Positions 45,819 through 57,004 of a stretch of DNA of 64,000 nucleotides are shown one piece after another; within the stretch, counting starts at the first letter, position 1, and each line of letters begins with the position of its first letter. The position numbers and the translations under genes were made by a program. Source of the stretch: Actinoplanes philippinensis (GTDB lineage: Bacteria; Actinomycetota; Actinomycetes; Mycobacteriales; Micromonosporaceae); NCBI RefSeq assembly GCF_900113015.1, contig NZ_FONV01000011.1:398034-462033 (forward strand), in the 5' to 3' direction. The notes beneath the pieces are model-generated. The model did no database searches and was not told where the DNA came from. It worked only from the letters and a program-made list of their open reading frames with translations.

Positions 45819-47087
45819 TCAACCCTTGATGTACGGCACCCCGTCCGCCGCCGGAGCGCGGACGCGGCCGACCAGTCCCGCCACCGCGATGAGCGTCGCC
45901 AGGTAGGGCAGCATGTTGAGGAACTGGCTGGGCACCGGGCTCTCGATGGCGCTCAGGTAGGTCGCCAGCTTCTGGGCGAAACCGAAGAACAGCGCCGCAC
46001 CGAGCGCGCCGAACGGCGTGTACCGGCCGAAGATGAGCGCCGCCAGGGCGATGAAGCCGGCGCCCGCGGTCATGTTCTTGGTGAAGTTGCCGGTCGCCAC
46101 CAGCGTGAAGTAGGCCCCGCCGATGCCCGCCACCACGCCGCCGAGCAGCACGTTCAGGTAGCGCAGACCGCGTACCCGGATGCCGACCGTGTCGGCCGCG
46201 GTCGGGTGCTCGCCGACGGCCCGGGTCCGCAGGCCCCACCGGGTCCGGCTGAGCCCGAAGTGGATGACCACGACCAGCGCGAGCGCGACCCAGACCAGCA
46301 GGTTCGCCTGGAACAGCACCGGGCCGACGACCGGGATGTCGGCCAGCGCGGGGATCCGCCACTCGGGCATCTGCGGCGGGGTGTTGTAGGTCTGCGCGTC
46401 GGGCTGCATCAGGCGCTCGTAGAGGAAGCCGGTGATGCCGAGCGCGAACAGGTTCAGCACCATGCCGACGACCGTCTGGTCGACCAGGTAGCGGATCGAC
46501 AGCACGGCCAGGATCGCGGCGATGATCACGCCACCGAGCGCCGCGCTGATCAGGCCGACCCAGACGCTTGTCGCCATGGTGCCGACCAGGGCGCCGGCGA
46601 AGGCGCCCATCAGGAACTGGCCCTCGATCGCCACGTTCACCACTCCGGACCGCTCGCCGAGCACCCCGGCGAGCGCGCCGAGGATCAGCGGAAGCGCCAG
46701 CTGGAGGGTGCCCTCGGTGGTGTCCACCAGCGGCATGAAGTTGCCCGCCACCTGCCAGCACAGGAAGGACAGCACGAAGGCCAGGATGCCCAGGCTGAGC
46801 AGCACGTTGGAGCGGCGGCGGGCCAGCCCGGCCAGCATCGCCCCGCCGGCCGCCAGCGCGAGGAGCCCGAAGAGCACCGCGCCGAACTGGCCGTTGATGG
46901 AGAGCGCGGCGCCCTCGGCGTCCTCGCTCAGGGTGAACCGGGCGTCCTCACTCGGCGCGAGGGAGCCGAACACGGCGGCGGCCAGCAGGCCGATCAGGAC
47001 GAGGGCCAGGCCGAGACGGCGCTGCCGGGACCAGAACGGCTCCGGCGCGGCGACCTCGGTCAGCTCTTCCACAGTCGCGGTCGACAT
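45819..47087 (-). CDS. Nucleoside ABC transporter permease (BmpC/NupQ-like)
   Basis: A 422-residue integral membrane permease with about ten hydrophobic segments. The family pattern GERSGVVNVAIEGQFLMGAFAG (about residues 144-165) is the Leu-type permease signature also found in YufQ/NupQ. It pairs with the permease encoded just upstream (four-base gap) to form the channel of a BMP-family uptake system for nucleosides. Start ATG 47087. Last transporter gene before cdd and deoA, which supports a nucleoside substrate. Confidence 0.92.
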   Translation of the reverse strand: MSTATVEELTEVAAPEPFWSRQRRLGLALVLIGLLAAAVFGSLAPSEDARFTLSEDAEGAALSINGQFGAVLFGLLALAAGGAMLAGLARRRSNVLLSLGILAFVLSFLCWQVAGNFMPLVDTTEGTLQLALPLILGALAGVLGERSGVVNVAIEGQFLMGAFAGALVGTMATSVWVGLISAALGGVIIAAILAVLSIRYLVDQTVVGMVLNLFALGITGFLYERLMQPDAQTYNTPPQMPEWRIPALADIPVVGPVLFQANLLVWVALALVVVIHFGLSRTRWGLRTRAVGEHPTAADTVGIRVRGLRYLNVLLGGVVAGIGGAYFTLVATGNFTKNMTAGAGFIALAALIFGRYTPFGALGAALFFGFAQKLATYLSAIESPVPSQFLNMLPYLATLIAVAGLVGRVRAPAADGVPYIKG

Positions 47088-47091
47088 GTCC

Positions 47092-48350
47092 TCAGCCCTT
47101 CGCCAGGGAGACGCCGGCCGCGGTGTTCCGGGCGGCGCGCAGACGGAAGATCGCCTTCACCACGGCGGGGGCGGCGATGAAGATGACGATGAGCGCCTGG
47201 AGCACGGTGACGAGCTCCAGCGAGATGCCCGCGTACGACTGGATCCGGTTGCCACCGGCCCGCAGCGCACCGAACAGCAACGCGGCGAAGAAGGTGCCCC
47301 ACGGACGGTTGCGGCCCAGCAGCGCGACGAGCAGGCCGTCGAAGCCGATGTTGCCGGCCACCGCCGGGGTCAGCGCGTACGCCGTACCCAGCACCTGGGT
47401 CGCGCCGCCGAGCCCGGCCAGGCCTCCGGCGACCGCCATCAGCAGCACGTAGGTCTTGCCCACGCTGATGCCGGCGGTCTGCGCGGCGTGCGGGTTGGCG
47501 CCCACCGCGCGGATCTCGAAGCCGAACGCCGACCGCTTCAGCAGCCAGGCCACACCGAAGGTGACCAGCACCGCGATCAGGATGCCGAGGTGCACCCGCA
47601 GGATGCCGCCGGGCGACGGCAGCTGGGCCGACTCGGCGACGGACTTGCTGATCGCGTCGGTCCGGCCCGGCGCCTGCACGCCCTTCTGGATGACCAGCCA
47701 GGACAGGAACAGCGCGGCGGTGTAGTTGAGCATGATCGTGGTGATCACCTCGTGCGCGCCGGTGCGTGCCTTGAGCAGGCCGGGGACGAAGCCCCAGAGC
47801 GCGCCGCCGACGATGCCGGCGAGCAGCGCGACGATCAGGTTGAGCACGATCGGCAGACCGAACGTGAACCCGGCGACGGCCGCCACGATGCAGCCGAGCA
47901 CCGCCTGGCCCTGGGCGCCGATGTTGAACAGGCCGCCCCGGAAGGCCAGCGCGACGGACAGGCCGGTGAAGACCAGCGGCGCGGCGTAGGTGAGCGTCTC
48001 GGACAGCGGCGCGAACGCCTCCTGCCAGGTGGCGGTGCCGTTGAACCACGCCTGGAAGACGGCCGGGTCACCGAAGGCGCCCTTGAGCAGGTCGGCGTAC
48101 GCCTCGCTGATCAGCGTCCAGCTGGCGGTCAGCGCGTCCGACGGCCGGGCGGTGAAGTAGCCGAACTTGGCCAGCACGTCCGCGTCCGAGACCACGATCA
48201 GGACCGCGCCGATGACCACGGCCAGCACGATCGACAGGGTGGTGATCAGGACGTTGTTCGACGACCAGAGGTTGCGGGTGAACACGCTCAGGAAGCTCTC
48301 CTGATCGGCGGGCGCCGGCTTCTTCGGCGCCTCGGTGTTCGTCTCGGCGG

Positions 48351-48354
<4 letters not shown>
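47092..48354 (-). CDS. Nucleoside ABC transporter permease (NupP-like)
   Basis: A 420-residue membrane permease. After a charged N-terminus and first helix (about residues 30-55) comes a periplasmic segment, then AFRGGLFNIGAQGQAVLGCI, the family signature, and several further helices. Its GTG/ATG start at 48354 overlaps the ATPase stop at 48351 by four bases. It should form a heterodimer with the neighbouring permease. Confidence 0.92.
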
Positions 48355-49865
<1,511 letters not shown>

Positions 49866-49935
49866 TTCCAGTTTCAGCGGAATCTCCCGACGTCGGGTAG
49901 CTGGTCCTGGTGGACTGTTGACGGATCTAATGCGA

Positions 49936-49976
49936 GCCGCCGCTCGGCCACGGTGTGAACCGCGGCCGGCGGCGGC
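49936..49976 (-). terminator. Hairpin between binding-protein and ATPase genes
   Basis: An eight-bp outer stem (49936-49943 and 49969-49976) with an inner ten-bp stem (one mismatch) around GTGA lies in the gap after the lipoprotein gene. Such structures often let the binding protein be expressed above the downstream transporter genes. Confidence 0.6.
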
Positions 49977-49997
49977 CAGATGTTACCTACTCGAAGG

Positions 49998-51089
49998 TCA
50001 CTTCGGCGCGCTGGCCGACTCGACCTTCACGGTCCCGGCGATGATGTCCGCCTTCAGCTTCTCGAGCTCGGACTTCAGGGTGGCGTCGACCTTGCTGTCG
50101 AAGCTGTGGAACTCGGCGATCGAGACGCCGTTGTTCGACAGGTCACCGACGTAGCCCGGGGTCGCCGACAGGGTCTCGCCCTTGGCGCCCTTGACGACGG
50201 CCTCCTTGACGGCCTCCTCGATGTTCTTGATCACGGTGCTCAGGAACACGTCACAGTACTGCGCCGCGCTGGTGCAGCCGTCCTGGTCGACCCAGATGAC
50301 CGCGACCTTGCCGGCGGAGTCCTTGGCGACCGCGGCGGTGCCCAGACCGGTGCCGCCGGCGACCGGCATGATCACGTCGGCGCCCTGGGAGACCAGGGTC
50401 TGGGTGATGCTCTTGCCCTTGTTCTGGTCGCCGAAGTTCTCGGCGAAGCTGCCGTTCTGCGCCTTCTTGTCCCAGCCGAGGACCTGGACGTTCTTGCCCT
50501 TGGCGGTGTTGTAGTGCGCGACACCGTCGGCGAAGCCGTCCATGAAGATGGTGACCGGCGGGATCTTCAGGCCGCCGTAGGTGCCGACCTTGCCGGTCTT
50601 GGAGTAGCCCGCGGCCAGGTAGCCGGCGAGGAACGCGGCCTGCTGGGTGGCGAACTGCATCGGGTAGACGTTGGGGCTCTCGCTGCCGCTGTCGACGATG
50701 GCGAACTGCGACTTGCTGCTCTCCTTCGCGACCTTGGTGGTGGCAGTGCCCATCAGGCCGCCGACCGCGAGGATGAAGTTGCAGCCCTGCGAGACGTAGT
50801 TGCGCAGACCGGGCTCGTAGTCGGCCTCGGAGGAGGACGCCACGTACTTCGGGTCGACGTTGGTGGCTTCCTTCTGGGCGGCCTGGATGCCGGCCCACGC
50901 GGAGGCGTTGAACGACTTGTCGTCGATGCCACCCGTGTCGGTGACCATGCAGGCCTTGTAGGCGGCCGCGGCGCTGGTGCTGGAGCCCGGCGTGCTCTCC
51001 TTCGGCGCCTCGCCACAGGCGGCGGCAGCGAGCGTCAGCCCACCTGCCGCGAGAATCGCCACGATCCGGTTCCCACGTACTGGGCGCAA
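49998..51089 (-). CDS. BMP-family nucleoside-binding lipoprotein
   Basis: A 363-residue extracytoplasmic solute-binding protein of the BMP/PnrA family. The signal sequence ends in a lipobox-like AAAACG (Cys about residue 25), so it is lipid-anchored. Family landmarks are VTDTGGIDDKSFNASAW, ILAVGGLMG, AFLAGYLAAGYSKTGKVG and DVIMPVAGGTG. It delivers nucleosides to the adjacent permease/ATPase set. TTG 51089 is preferred because AAGGAGG sits five bases upstream; GTG 51110 would add seven residues. Confidence 0.93.
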   Translation of the reverse strand: MRPVRGNRIVAILAAGGLTLAAAACGEAPKESTPGSSTSAAAAYKACMVTDTGGIDDKSFNASAWAGIQAAQKEATNVDPKYVASSSEADYEPGLRNYVSQGCNFILAVGGLMGTATTKVAKESSKSQFAIVDSGSESPNVYPMQFATQQAAFLAGYLAAGYSKTGKVGTYGGLKIPPVTIFMDGFADGVAHYNTAKGKNVQVLGWDKKAQNGSFAENFGDQNKGKSITQTLVSQGADVIMPVAGGTGLGTAAVAKDSAGKVAVIWVDQDGCTSAAQYCDVFLSTVIKNIEEAVKEAVVKGAKGETLSATPGYVGDLSNNGVSIAEFHSFDSKVDATLKSELEKLKADIIAGTVKVESASAPK

Positions 51090-51288
51090 GACGCCCTCCT
51101 TCCGGTGCACACCGAGGTCCTGTTACTCGGGTGAATCTCGGTCGGGAGCGTATCTCCGGGCCAGGACCGAGACCGGACATCGGTACGGACTGTTGGCGCA
51201 CCGTTATACCGCCGCAATCACCCTGGTGGTGGCGCGTCGCTTTCGGCTGGTTCAGGAGGGAATTGCTCCCGTGACAGGAAACACTGAG

Positions 51289-51516
51289 TTAACGTTCAGC
51301 GCGGCGCCATGCCCGTACGCCGAGCACACCGACGGTCGTCCCGATGGCGAGTGACGCGACGATCAGGACGGCGTGCACCCACAGGAACGAGGTCGGGGCC
51401 GAGCCGTCGAAGGAGCGGTCGTCCTTCCAGATCGCCAGCCCGAACCGGGGCCAGATGACCCAGGTCCACACGCCGACCCCGATCAGGAACGCCGCCCAGC
51501 GCTTGTTGATCACCAC
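51289..51516 (-). CDS. SCO4848-type small membrane protein
   Basis: A 75-residue protein with two membrane helices (AAFLIGVGVWTWVIW and FLWVHAVLIVASLAIG) separated by a short charged loop, and a basic tail. It resembles a conserved actinobacterial small membrane protein (SCO4848 family) of unknown function. It is the last gene of the trpS-led run on this strand, 21 bases after its upstream neighbour. Confidence 0.8.
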   Translation of the reverse strand: MVINKRWAAFLIGVGVWTWVIWPRFGLAIWKDDRSFDGSAPTSFLWVHAVLIVASLAIGTTVGVLGVRAWRRAER

Positions 51517-51537
51517 GGGGCCAGTATCCCAGTGCGG

Positions 51538-51915
51538 TCAGGCGGTCAGTTTCCCGGCTATCCGCCGCCAGCCGGCCAGCACCTCGGCGGGCTCCGGCGG
51601 CTCCCCCGGGTACTCCTGGGCCTCCAGTGGCTCGAAGTCCTCCACGTCCGGGTCCTCGGCGGCGGCCCGCACCAGGTCGATCTCCTTGCGGATCGCGTCC
51701 ACGCCGTCCAGCGGCAGCATCGGCTCCACCACCGCCATCAGGTCGTCGTCGATCACCACTGCCCGGGCCAGCGCGAGCGCGTGCTGGTGCTCGTACGGCC
51801 CGCAGACGATCGGCTCCCAGTCCTCCGAGTCGTCCAGCGCGCCGAAGGTGATGACCCACGGCTGCTCGGCGATCGGCGAGCCGGGTGGCAGGTGCAACGT
51901 CACGAGGGTGCCCAT
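51538..51915 (-). CDS. Acidic conserved hypothetical protein
   Basis: A 125-residue acidic protein with no recognised domain. Visible is VITFGALDDSEDWEPIVCGPYEHQHA near the start region and a Glu/Pro-rich C-terminal half. No signal peptide or membrane segment. ATG 51915 lies seven bases after the BrkB-family gene stop, so it is co-transcribed. Confidence 0.7.
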   Translation of the reverse strand: MGTLVTLHLPPGSPIAEQPWVITFGALDDSEDWEPIVCGPYEHQHALALARAVVIDDDLMAVVEPMLPLDGVDAIRKEIDLVRAAAEDPDVEDFEPLEAQEYPGEPPEPAEVLAGWRRIAGKLTA

Positions 51916-51922
51916 CGGCCCA

Positions 51923-52843
51923 TCATCGCGGGCGGTCGTGCCGGATCCAGATGTTTTGCCCCACGGGGGCGGTCTTGTCGTCAGCTGACAGATCGACCAC
52001 CCGGCCGTGCGGGCTGGTCGCCGCCCAGGACGCGCCGAAGAGCAGCAACTGGTTGAAGACGTAGAGGTAGACCAGCGCGCCGACGGCGGAACCGACCAGG
52101 CCGTACGCCGGATTGCGCTCCACCAGGCCGACGAACGACTTGCCCACCGTGTTGAGCAGCATGATCCCGATGCCCACCTGGAGCACCGGCGGCGTCATCC
52201 GGCGGGCCGTCATCCGCAGCCGGGGCACGGCCGCCAGCAGCGCCGCCGCCAGCAGCATGTTGACCGCGAGCGTGAGCACCCAGCTCACCACCGACAGGGT
52301 GGTGGCGAACCCGCCGCCGGCCAGCCAGTGCAGCAACGTCTCCAGCCCGTAGACGGCGAGCTGGGAGAGGGCCAGCAGGAGCAGCAGGCCGACCAGCACC
52401 AGCAGGTCGACGGCCTGGCGGACACCGATGTATCCGGGCTGCTCGCGCACCCGCCAGATCAGCCGCTGCGACGACCGGATCGCCTCGACCCAGCCGATGC
52501 CGGTGAAGGTGAGGCCGATCAGGCCGACGATGCCGACGCTGGCCTTGCTCTCCAGGATCGCCTGGATGTCGAGGAACGGCAGGTTCTGGTGGAGGAAGTC
52601 ACGGACCAGATCGAGCAGCTCCACATTGGCAGTCAGCAGCCAGCCGAAGATCGAGTATCCGATCAGCAGCAGCGCGAAGACGGCGAAGAAGCCGTAGTAG
52701 GCGATGGCCGCGGCCAATCGGCCACCCTGGACGCTCTCGTAGCGCAGGATCGCCCGGCAGAAGTGGTCGAAGTAGGGCGACCGGTAGCGCACCGCCAGGA
52801 TCCGGGCCGCGGTCGCGTCATAGGCCCGGTCGATCGGATTCAC
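51923..52843 (-). CDS. YihY/BrkB-family inner-membrane protein
   Basis: A 306-residue protein with six hydrophobic helices and the family pattern GGRLAAAIAYYGFFAVFALLL (about residues 40-60). The family was once called ribonuclease BN, but is an integral membrane protein of unclear function. In mycobacteria a homologue also lies beside trpS, which supports the synteny. ATG 52843 is 21 bases after the 2'-5' RNA ligase-like gene. Confidence 0.9.
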   Translation of the reverse strand: MNPIDRAYDATAARILAVRYRSPYFDHFCRAILRYESVQGGRLAAAIAYYGFFAVFALLLIGYSIFGWLLTANVELLDLVRDFLHQNLPFLDIQAILESKASVGIVGLIGLTFTGIGWVEAIRSSQRLIWRVREQPGYIGVRQAVDLLVLVGLLLLLALSQLAVYGLETLLHWLAGGGFATTLSVVSWVLTLAVNMLLAAALLAAVPRLRMTARRMTPPVLQVGIGIMLLNTVGKSFVGLVERNPAYGLVGSAVGALVYLYVFNQLLLFGASWAATSPHGRVVDLSADDKTAPVGQNIWIRHDRPR

Positions 52844-52864
52844 CGGCCGACCGTATCGGACACG

Positions 52865-53395
52865 TCAGCTTCCGAGTGGGAAGTCCCGGCGTGGCCGCCA
52901 GGGTCCCTCGCCGCCGTGGGAGAACAGGGTGAACGCGGCGACCTCGAAACGGGCCGAGAAATCGGCCAGATCCTCGAAGACCGCGTCCAGCGCCTCCGGC
53001 GGCACGTCCTGCGCCACGGTGACGTGCGGATGATACGGAAACCGGGTGTCCCGGTTGACGTCCTCCGAGCGGGTGATCGCCTCGGCCAGCAGCTCGCACT
53101 CGCTGATCCCCTGGGCCAGCGTCACGAACACCACCTCGGTGATCGGCCGGAACGTGCCGGTCCCCCGCAGGTGGACGGTGAACGGCTGCTGGGCCGACGC
53201 GACCGACTCCAGATGCTTCTCGATCGCCGGCAGCGCGTCGGCCGCGACCTCGGTCGGGCCGAGGAGCGTGACGTGCGCCGGCGTCCAGGCGGCCTGCGGA
53301 TCGCCGGCCTCCGCACGCCGGCGGGTCAGCGCCGACCCCCACGGCTCGGGGATGTCGATCGCCACGCCGATACGGGTGATGCCCGGCTGGGTCAT
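52865..53395 (-). CDS. 2'-5' RNA ligase-like (2H phosphoesterase) protein
   Basis: A 176-residue 2H phosphoesterase with the two HxT motifs PAHVTLLGP (about residues 39-47) and YHPHVTVAQ (about residues 121-129). Such proteins cleave or join 2',5' or cyclic phosphate bonds in RNA or nucleotides; the physiological substrate is unknown. ATG 53395 follows the trpS stop by five bases. Confidence 0.87.
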   Translation of the reverse strand: MTQPGITRIGVAIDIPEPWGSALTRRRAEAGDPQAAWTPAHVTLLGPTEVAADALPAIEKHLESVASAQQPFTVHLRGTGTFRPITEVVFVTLAQGISECELLAEAITRSEDVNRDTRFPYHPHVTVAQDVPPEALDAVFEDLADFSARFEVAAFTLFSHGGEGPWRPRRDFPLGS

Positions 53396-53400
53396 CCCGG

Positions 53401-54435
53401 TCAGGCTTCGCGGGCGGGGCTGAGGAAACCCACGTTCCGGTACGCCCGGGCGAGTGTCACCGCGGAGACGGCACGAGCTTTCTCGGCGCCGACCGCGAGC
53501 ACCTTGTCGAGCTGGGCCGGGTCGTCGAGGTAGAGCTTGGTGCGCTCCTGGATCGGCTTGACGAACTCGACCAGCACCTCGGCCAGGTCCTTCTTGAGGT
53601 CGCCGTAACCCCGGCCCTCATACGCCTCGAGCAGCTCGTCGATGGCCCGGTTGGTCAGCGCCGCGTAGATGGTCAGCAGGTTGCTGACGCCCGGCTTGTT
53701 CTCCTCGTCGTAGAGGATGTCGCGCCCGGTGTCGGTGACCGCCGACTTGATCTTCTTGGCCGAGCGCGCCGGATCCTCCAGCAGCTCGATGATGCCGTTC
53801 GGCGAGGAGGCCGATTTCGACATCTTGATCGTCGGGTCCTGCAGGTCGAAGATCTTCGCGGTGTCCTTCACGATGTACGGCGAAGGCATGGTGAAGGTCT
53901 TGCCGAACCGGGTGTTGAACCGCTGGGCCAGGTCGCGGGTGAGCTCCAGGTGCTGCCGCTGGTCCTCGCCGACCGGGACCTGGTCGGCCTGGTAGAGCAG
54001 GATGTCGGCGGCCTGCAGGATCGGGTAGGAGAACAGCCCCACGGTCGTGCTGTCCTGCCCGGCCTTGGACGCCTTGTCCTTGAACTGGACCATCCGGCCG
54101 GCCTCGCCGAACCCGGTGATGCAGCTGAGCACCCAGCCGAGCTGCGCGTGCTCGGGCACGTGGGACTGGACGAAGAGCGTGCACTGCTCCGGGTCGAGCC
54201 CGACGGCCAGCAACTGCGCGGCGGAAATCCGGCTTCGGTTACGAAGGATCTTCGGATCGTGTCCCATGGTGATGGCGTGCAGGTCGACCACGCAGTAGAA
54301 CGCGTCGTGCGTGTGCTGCATGGCCACCCAGTTGCGCACCGCGCCCAGGTAGTTGCCGAGGTGGAAGGAATCGGCGGTCGGCTGGATGCCGGAGAGCACT
54401 CGCGGGCGGCGGGCAACGTCGGACATGGGCGCCAT
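53401..54435 (-). CDS. trpS: Tryptophanyl-tRNA synthetase
   Basis: A 344-residue class I synthetase. HIGH equivalent is SFHLGNYLGA (about residues 21-30), KMSKS is exact in TIKMSKSASSPNG (about residue 203), and the core QAADILLYQADQVPVGEDQ is typical. ATG 54435 has GAGG eight bases upstream; ATG 54426 is also possible. First gene of a minus-strand operon with the RNA ligase-like, BrkB and two small genes, and divergent from galE. Confidence 0.96.
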   Translation of the reverse strand: MAPMSDVARRPRVLSGIQPTADSFHLGNYLGAVRNWVAMQHTHDAFYCVVDLHAITMGHDPKILRNRSRISAAQLLAVGLDPEQCTLFVQSHVPEHAQLGWVLSCITGFGEAGRMVQFKDKASKAGQDSTTVGLFSYPILQAADILLYQADQVPVGEDQRQHLELTRDLAQRFNTRFGKTFTMPSPYIVKDTAKIFDLQDPTIKMSKSASSPNGIIELLEDPARSAKKIKSAVTDTGRDILYDEENKPGVSNLLTIYAALTNRAIDELLEAYEGRGYGDLKKDLAEVLVEFVKPIQERTKLYLDDPAQLDKVLAVGAEKARAVSAVTLARAYRNVGFLSPAREA

Positions 54436-54558
54436 TGTGTCAGCCTCGGCCCGGGATCGGCGAATCCCCTGCCGGGTCACGCCGATGTTCGAACCTGTTG
54501 ACCTTTGATCGTTTCTGGGGAATTCTAGGATCGTCCGCACAGAGAAAGGGCCACAGTC

Positions 54559-55533
54559 GTGAAATTGCTCGTCACCGGCGGCGCCGGGTACGTCGGCAGT
54601 GTGACCAGCAGGCTACTGCTGGACGCGGGCCACGAGGTGGTCGTGCTCGACAACCTGCGTACGGGGTTCCGCGAGGCGGTGGCGCCGGACGCCACCTTCG
54701 TGCAGGCCGACATCGCCGACGCCGCCCAGGTCCTCACCCCGGACGCCGGCTTCGACGCGGTGCTGCACTTCGCCGGCCTGATCGCGGCCGGTGAGTCGAT
54801 GGCCAAGCCGGAGCTCTACTGGCACGAGAACGTGGTGAAGTCGCTGGCCCTCCTCGACACGATCCGCGCCGCGAAGGTACCGCGGGTGATCTTCTCGTCC
54901 ACCGCCGCCGTCTACGGCAACCCGGTCGAGCTGCCCATCACCGAGTCCGCGATCAAAGCCCCGACCAGCACGTACGGGTCGACGAAACTCACCTTCGACC
55001 TGGCGCTGACCTCGGAGGCGTTCGCGCACGGCCTGGCCGCGGTCTCGCTGCGCTACTTCAACGTGGCGGGCGCCTACATCGCCGAGGACCACGAGATCGG
55101 CGAGCGCCACGACCCGGAGACGCACCTGATCCCGATCACCCTCCAGGTGGCCGCCGGCAAGCGGGAGAAGCTGCAGCTGTTCGGCGACGACTACCCGACC
55201 GTGGACGGCACCTGCGTGCGCGACTACATCCACGTGGAGGACCTGGCCCGGGCGCACCTGCTGGCCTTGGGCGCGACGGTCGCCGGCGAGCACCGCATCT
55301 ACAACCTGGGCAACGGCAACGGGTTCTCCAACCGGCAGGTCGTCGAGGCGGCCCGCGAGGTCACCGGCGCGGAGATCCCGGTCGAGATCGCCGCGCGACG
55401 CGACGGCGACCCGGCCACCCTTGTCGCCTCCTCCGACCGGGCCCGCGAGGACCTCGGCTGGACCCCGCGCAAGAACACCCTGCACGACATGATCGGCGAC
55501 GCTTGGACCTTCTACCGGAAGCACGTGGCATGA
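54559..55533 (+). CDS. galE: UDP-glucose 4-epimerase
   Basis: A 324-residue extended short-chain dehydrogenase with the NAD motif VTGGAGYVGS (residues 5-14) and the catalytic YGSTK (about residue 143) plus Ser in FSSTAAVYG. It interconverts UDP-glucose and UDP-galactose. GTG 54559 start. Its stop overlaps the galK start (ATGA), so the two Leloir-pathway genes form one operon; galT is not in the window downstream. Confidence 0.96.
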   Translation: MKLLVTGGAGYVGSVTSRLLLDAGHEVVVLDNLRTGFREAVAPDATFVQADIADAAQVLTPDAGFDAVLHFAGLIAAGESMAKPELYWHENVVKSLALLDTIRAAKVPRVIFSSTAAVYGNPVELPITESAIKAPTSTYGSTKLTFDLALTSEAFAHGLAAVSLRYFNVAGAYIAEDHEIGERHDPETHLIPITLQVAAGKREKLQLFGDDYPTVDGTCVRDYIHVEDLARAHLLALGATVAGEHRIYNLGNGNGFSNRQVVEAAREVTGAEIPVEIAARRDGDPATLVASSDRAREDLGWTPRKNTLHDMIGDAWTFYRKHVA

Positions 55534-56675
55534 ACAACGTGGGCGAAACCGCGAAAAGGGCGTTCACCGAGGCGTACGGGACCGAGCCGGCCGGGCTGTG
55601 GGCGGCGCCCGGACGGGTCAACCTGATCGGCGAGCACACCGACTACAACGACGGCTTCGTGCTGCCCTTCGCGCTGCCGCAGCGGACCGTGGCGGCGGCC
55701 GGCCCGGCGCCGGACGGCCGCTGGTCGGTCTGCTCCACACTGGCGCCGGAGCCGGTCTCGTTCGGGGTCACCGAGCCGGGTGAGGTGAGCGGCTGGGGGG
55801 CGTACGTCGCCGGGATCGTGTGGGCCCTGCAGGACGCGGGCTTCGAGGTGCCGCCGGCACGGATCGCGATCGCTTCGGACGTACCCCTCGGATCGGGTTT
55901 GTCCTCCTCGGCCGCGCTGGAGTCGGCCGTGCTCACCGCCCTGATCGACCTCGGCGGCCTGGAAGTGCCGACGGAACGTCGGCCGGCGATCGCGCAGCGC
56001 GCCGAGAACGTGTATGTGGGGGCGCCCACCGGCATCCTCGACCAGTCCGCGTCGATCCGCTGCCTCGCCGGCCGGGCGCTGTTCCTGGACTGCCGGTCCT
56101 ATCAGGTCGAGCAGATCCCGTTCGACCTGGCCGCCGAGGGCCTGGCCATCCTGGTGATCAACAGCAACGCGCCGCACCAGCACGTCGACGGCGAGTACGG
56201 CGAGCGCCGCAAGAGCTGTGAGGCGGCGGCCGCCGCCCTCGGTGTGCCCGCGCTGCGCGACGTCTCCACCGCCGAGCTGACGCAGGCCCTGGAACGGCTC
56301 GACGACGACGTGCTGCGCCGCCGGGCCCGGCACATCATCACCGAGAACCAGCGGGTGCTGGACACCGTGTCGCTGCTGCGCTCCGGGCGGGTCCGCGAGA
56401 TCGGCCCGCTGCTGACCGCCTCGCACGCGTCCATGCGCGACGACTTCGAGATCACCGTGGACCAGGTGGACGTGGCCGTGCAGGCCTCGCTCGAGGCGGG
56501 GGCGTACGGCGCCCGGATGACCGGCGGCGGCTTCGGCGGGTGCGTGCTCGCCCTGATCGACACCGACCGTGCCGACGCCACCGCCGCCGCGGTCGCCGAC
56601 GCCTACCGGCAGCGGGGCTTCACCGCCCCGACCAGCTGGGTGGCCATCGCGGGCCCCGGCGCGGCCCGGATCTGA
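55530..56675 (+). CDS. galK: Galactokinase
   Basis: A 381-residue GHMP kinase phosphorylating galactose at C1. Motifs are APGRVNLIGEHTDYNDGF (galactose site), DVPLGSGLSSSAALE (ATP loop) and GGGFGGCVLALI. ATG 55530 overlaps the galE stop. A hairpin begins eleven bases after the stop. Confidence 0.96.
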   Translation: MNNVGETAKRAFTEAYGTEPAGLWAAPGRVNLIGEHTDYNDGFVLPFALPQRTVAAAGPAPDGRWSVCSTLAPEPVSFGVTEPGEVSGWGAYVAGIVWALQDAGFEVPPARIAIASDVPLGSGLSSSAALESAVLTALIDLGGLEVPTERRPAIAQRAENVYVGAPTGILDQSASIRCLAGRALFLDCRSYQVEQIPFDLAAEGLAILVINSNAPHQHVDGEYGERRKSCEAAAAALGVPALRDVSTAELTQALERLDDDVLRRRARHIITENQRVLDTVSLLRSGRVREIGPLLTASHASMRDDFEITVDQVDVAVQASLEAGAYGARMTGGGFGGCVLALIDTDRADATAAAVADAYRQRGFTAPTSWVAIAGPGAARI

Positions 56676-56685
56676 CGCTTCGACG

Positions 56686-56741
56686 GTTCTGCTGCGGGTA
56701 TGCCCGGTTCCATGACGACCGAACAGCACCCGCAGCAGAAC
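56686..56741 (+). terminator. Long-armed hairpin downstream of galK
   Basis: Perfect 14-bp arms (56686-56699 and 56728-56741) around a 28-base loop; GTTC/GAAC inside the loop can extend it. The right arm lies inside the small ORF that follows, and both possible start codons of that ORF are in the loop. Confidence 0.6.
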
Positions 56742-56903
56742 GAACCCAACGAGTTCGGCTTCGCCGGCGCGGCCACCGGGCCGGAAGCCACCCGGCAGAC
56801 GTCCACCGAGGGCGACGCGGAAGACATCGCGGTGCCCGCCGACGACCTCACCGGCCCGCTCACCCATGCTCTGGAAGAGGCCACGAGCCACGACGAGAGC
56901 TGA
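56712..56903 (+). CDS. Small acidic protein of unknown function
   Basis: A 63-residue acidic, Gln/Glu/Thr-rich frame (MTTEQHPQQNEPNEFG...) with no domain or signal sequence. It starts in the loop of the galK-downstream hairpin. No strong ribosome site is seen, so coding status is uncertain; ATG 56700 would add four residues. Confidence 0.4.
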   Translation: MTTEQHPQQNEPNEFGFAGAATGPEATRQTSTEGDAEDIAVPADDLTGPLTHALEEATSHDES

Positions 56904-57004
56904 GCGGCGGCCACCCATCCGAGGGGCCGGATGGGCCGTTCACCTGATCACCCGCAGGAGCGAGACCAGAGACTCGGCGCACGGCGCCCGACTATCGTGG
57001 CGGC

